Below, one piece after another: positions 4,853 through 5,141 of a stretch of DNA of 5,141 nt. The stretch is from positions 1 to 5,141 of the forward strand of contig CAKUHJ010000126.1 of NCBI GenBank assembly GCA_934655935.1. The letters are read 5' to 3'. How positions within the stretch are numbered: the first letter of the stretch is position 1; the number at the start of each line of letters is the position of its first letter. Both the position numbers and the translations under genes were made by a program. This stretch comes from an uncultured Oscillospiraceae bacterium (GTDB lineage Bacteria; Bacillota; Clostridia; Oscillospirales; Oscillospiraceae). The notes beneath the pieces were generated by a model, which did not search any database, was not told the origin of the DNA, and saw only the letters and a list, made by a program, of their open reading frames with translations.

Positions 4853-5141
4853 TCATGACCTCCCGTTCTCGTCGAGCTGCTGTTTCAAAATGCCGACCAA
4901 CTGCTTCAGCGTGTTGCGTTCCGCTTTTGACAGGTTATCCTTTTCATTCTTAGGATATGCCGTCAGCAGATACAGCTTTTCGTGAACTTCAAAATCCACA
5001 TAGATTACGCGCTGCCGCTTTTTCCGTGCTGCTCAAACGCAAAGCGCATCTTGCGGACGCCGCCGGTTTCCCGCATGACTTTACCGACCTTGGGGTCTGC
5101 AAGCAGTTCCTCCTGCAATCTCCGAAGATCGTCATCGCCCA
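4853..5141 (-). pseudogene. RelE/HigB-type toxin gene, frameshifted and cut by the window edge
   Basis: Two minus-strand frames together encode most of a RelE/ParE-superfamily toxin, normally a ribosome-dependent mRNA interferase. Frame one (5139 down to 5008) gives DDDLRRLQEELLADPKVGKV and, further on, GGVRKMRFAFEQHGKSGSA, then TAA at 5005-5007. A second frame resumes at 5011 with RVIYVDFEVHEKLYLLTAYP and KNEKDNLSKAERN and ends with TGA at 4853-4855. Joined as GKSGSA-RVIYVDF the product matches the family's G-K-S-G-x-x-R-V-I-Y core. The break falls in a GCGCG run at 5008-5012; four extra bases (CGCG) would restore that consensus exactly, so contraction of a CG repeat is the simplest cause. 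One extra A in the AAAAA run also restores frame but gives GKKRQRVIY, a poorer fit. The N-terminus lies outside the window. Sequencing error cannot be excluded. Confidence 0.78.

Noticed and set aside
4564..4953. A 129-codon plus-strand open frame
   Set aside because: It is antisense to the antitoxin and the toxin 3' end, which are supported by family motifs and coupled translation signals.
5005..5030. Programmed -1 frameshifting in the toxin at the AAAAA run
   Set aside because: In the zero frame the codons read GGA AAA AGC, which is not a canonical X XXY YYZ slippery heptamer. The consensus GKSGSA is read correctly beyond the A-run, so the break is later, in the CG run.
1..5141. CRISPR array, tRNA or rRNA gene, or complete insertion sequence
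   Set aside because: I found no regularly spaced direct repeats, no cloverleaf or rRNA-like sequence, and no transposase reading frame on either strand.

Overview
The window looks like chromosomal DNA from a GC-rich anaerobic Firmicute of the Clostridia, probably an Oscillospiraceae/Butyricicoccaceae-type gut bacterium. This rests on the gene families (a NifU-like scaffold next to a GGGtGRT-family protein, Upp, TsaB/TsaE, a SEDS protein), strong AGGAGG-type ribosome binding sites, textbook sigma-A promoters, and third-position GC richness in the core genes. The genus is an inference and cannot be fixed from this sequence.

Positions 1-875 (minus strand): an NifU-like Fe-S cluster scaffold gene is followed 18 nt later by the first 20 codons of a GGGtGRT-family gene, which runs off the left edge. 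A sigma-A promoter (TTGACT-17-TATAAT) and a leader stem-loop precede the pair.

Positions 911-2827 (minus strand): a compact operon tsaE-tsaB-upp. TsaE and TsaB are partners in making the essential tRNA modification t6A; Upp salvages uracil. tsaE and tsaB overlap, tsaB starts with TTG behind a near-perfect ribosome binding site, and upp follows after 15 nt. A promoter lies just upstream of tsaE, and a GC-rich hairpin terminator follows upp.

Positions 2828-4077 (plus strand): a divergently transcribed SEDS-family (FtsW/RodA/SpoVE) peptidoglycan polymerase with its own extended -10 promoter. Its -35 box and that of tsaE are 24 bp apart, with a perfect 10-bp palindrome between them.

Positions 4078-5141: an accessory, degraded stretch. 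It holds a 95-nt long inverted repeat directly after the SEDS gene, AT-rich sequence with no gene I recognise, an in-frame remnant that matches the C-terminal tail of YhcG/DUF1016 PDDEXK nucleases, and on the minus strand a type II toxin-antitoxin pair in toxin-first order. The antitoxin (XRE-type helix-turn-helix) is intact. The RelE/HigB-type toxin is interrupted by a frameshift best explained by loss of 4 nt from a CG repeat, so the module probably carries a dead toxin. Housekeeping genes thus fill the left four fifths; the right end is decaying mobile or defence-type material. I see no complete novel system; the most unusual items are the palindromic element and the inactivated toxin.
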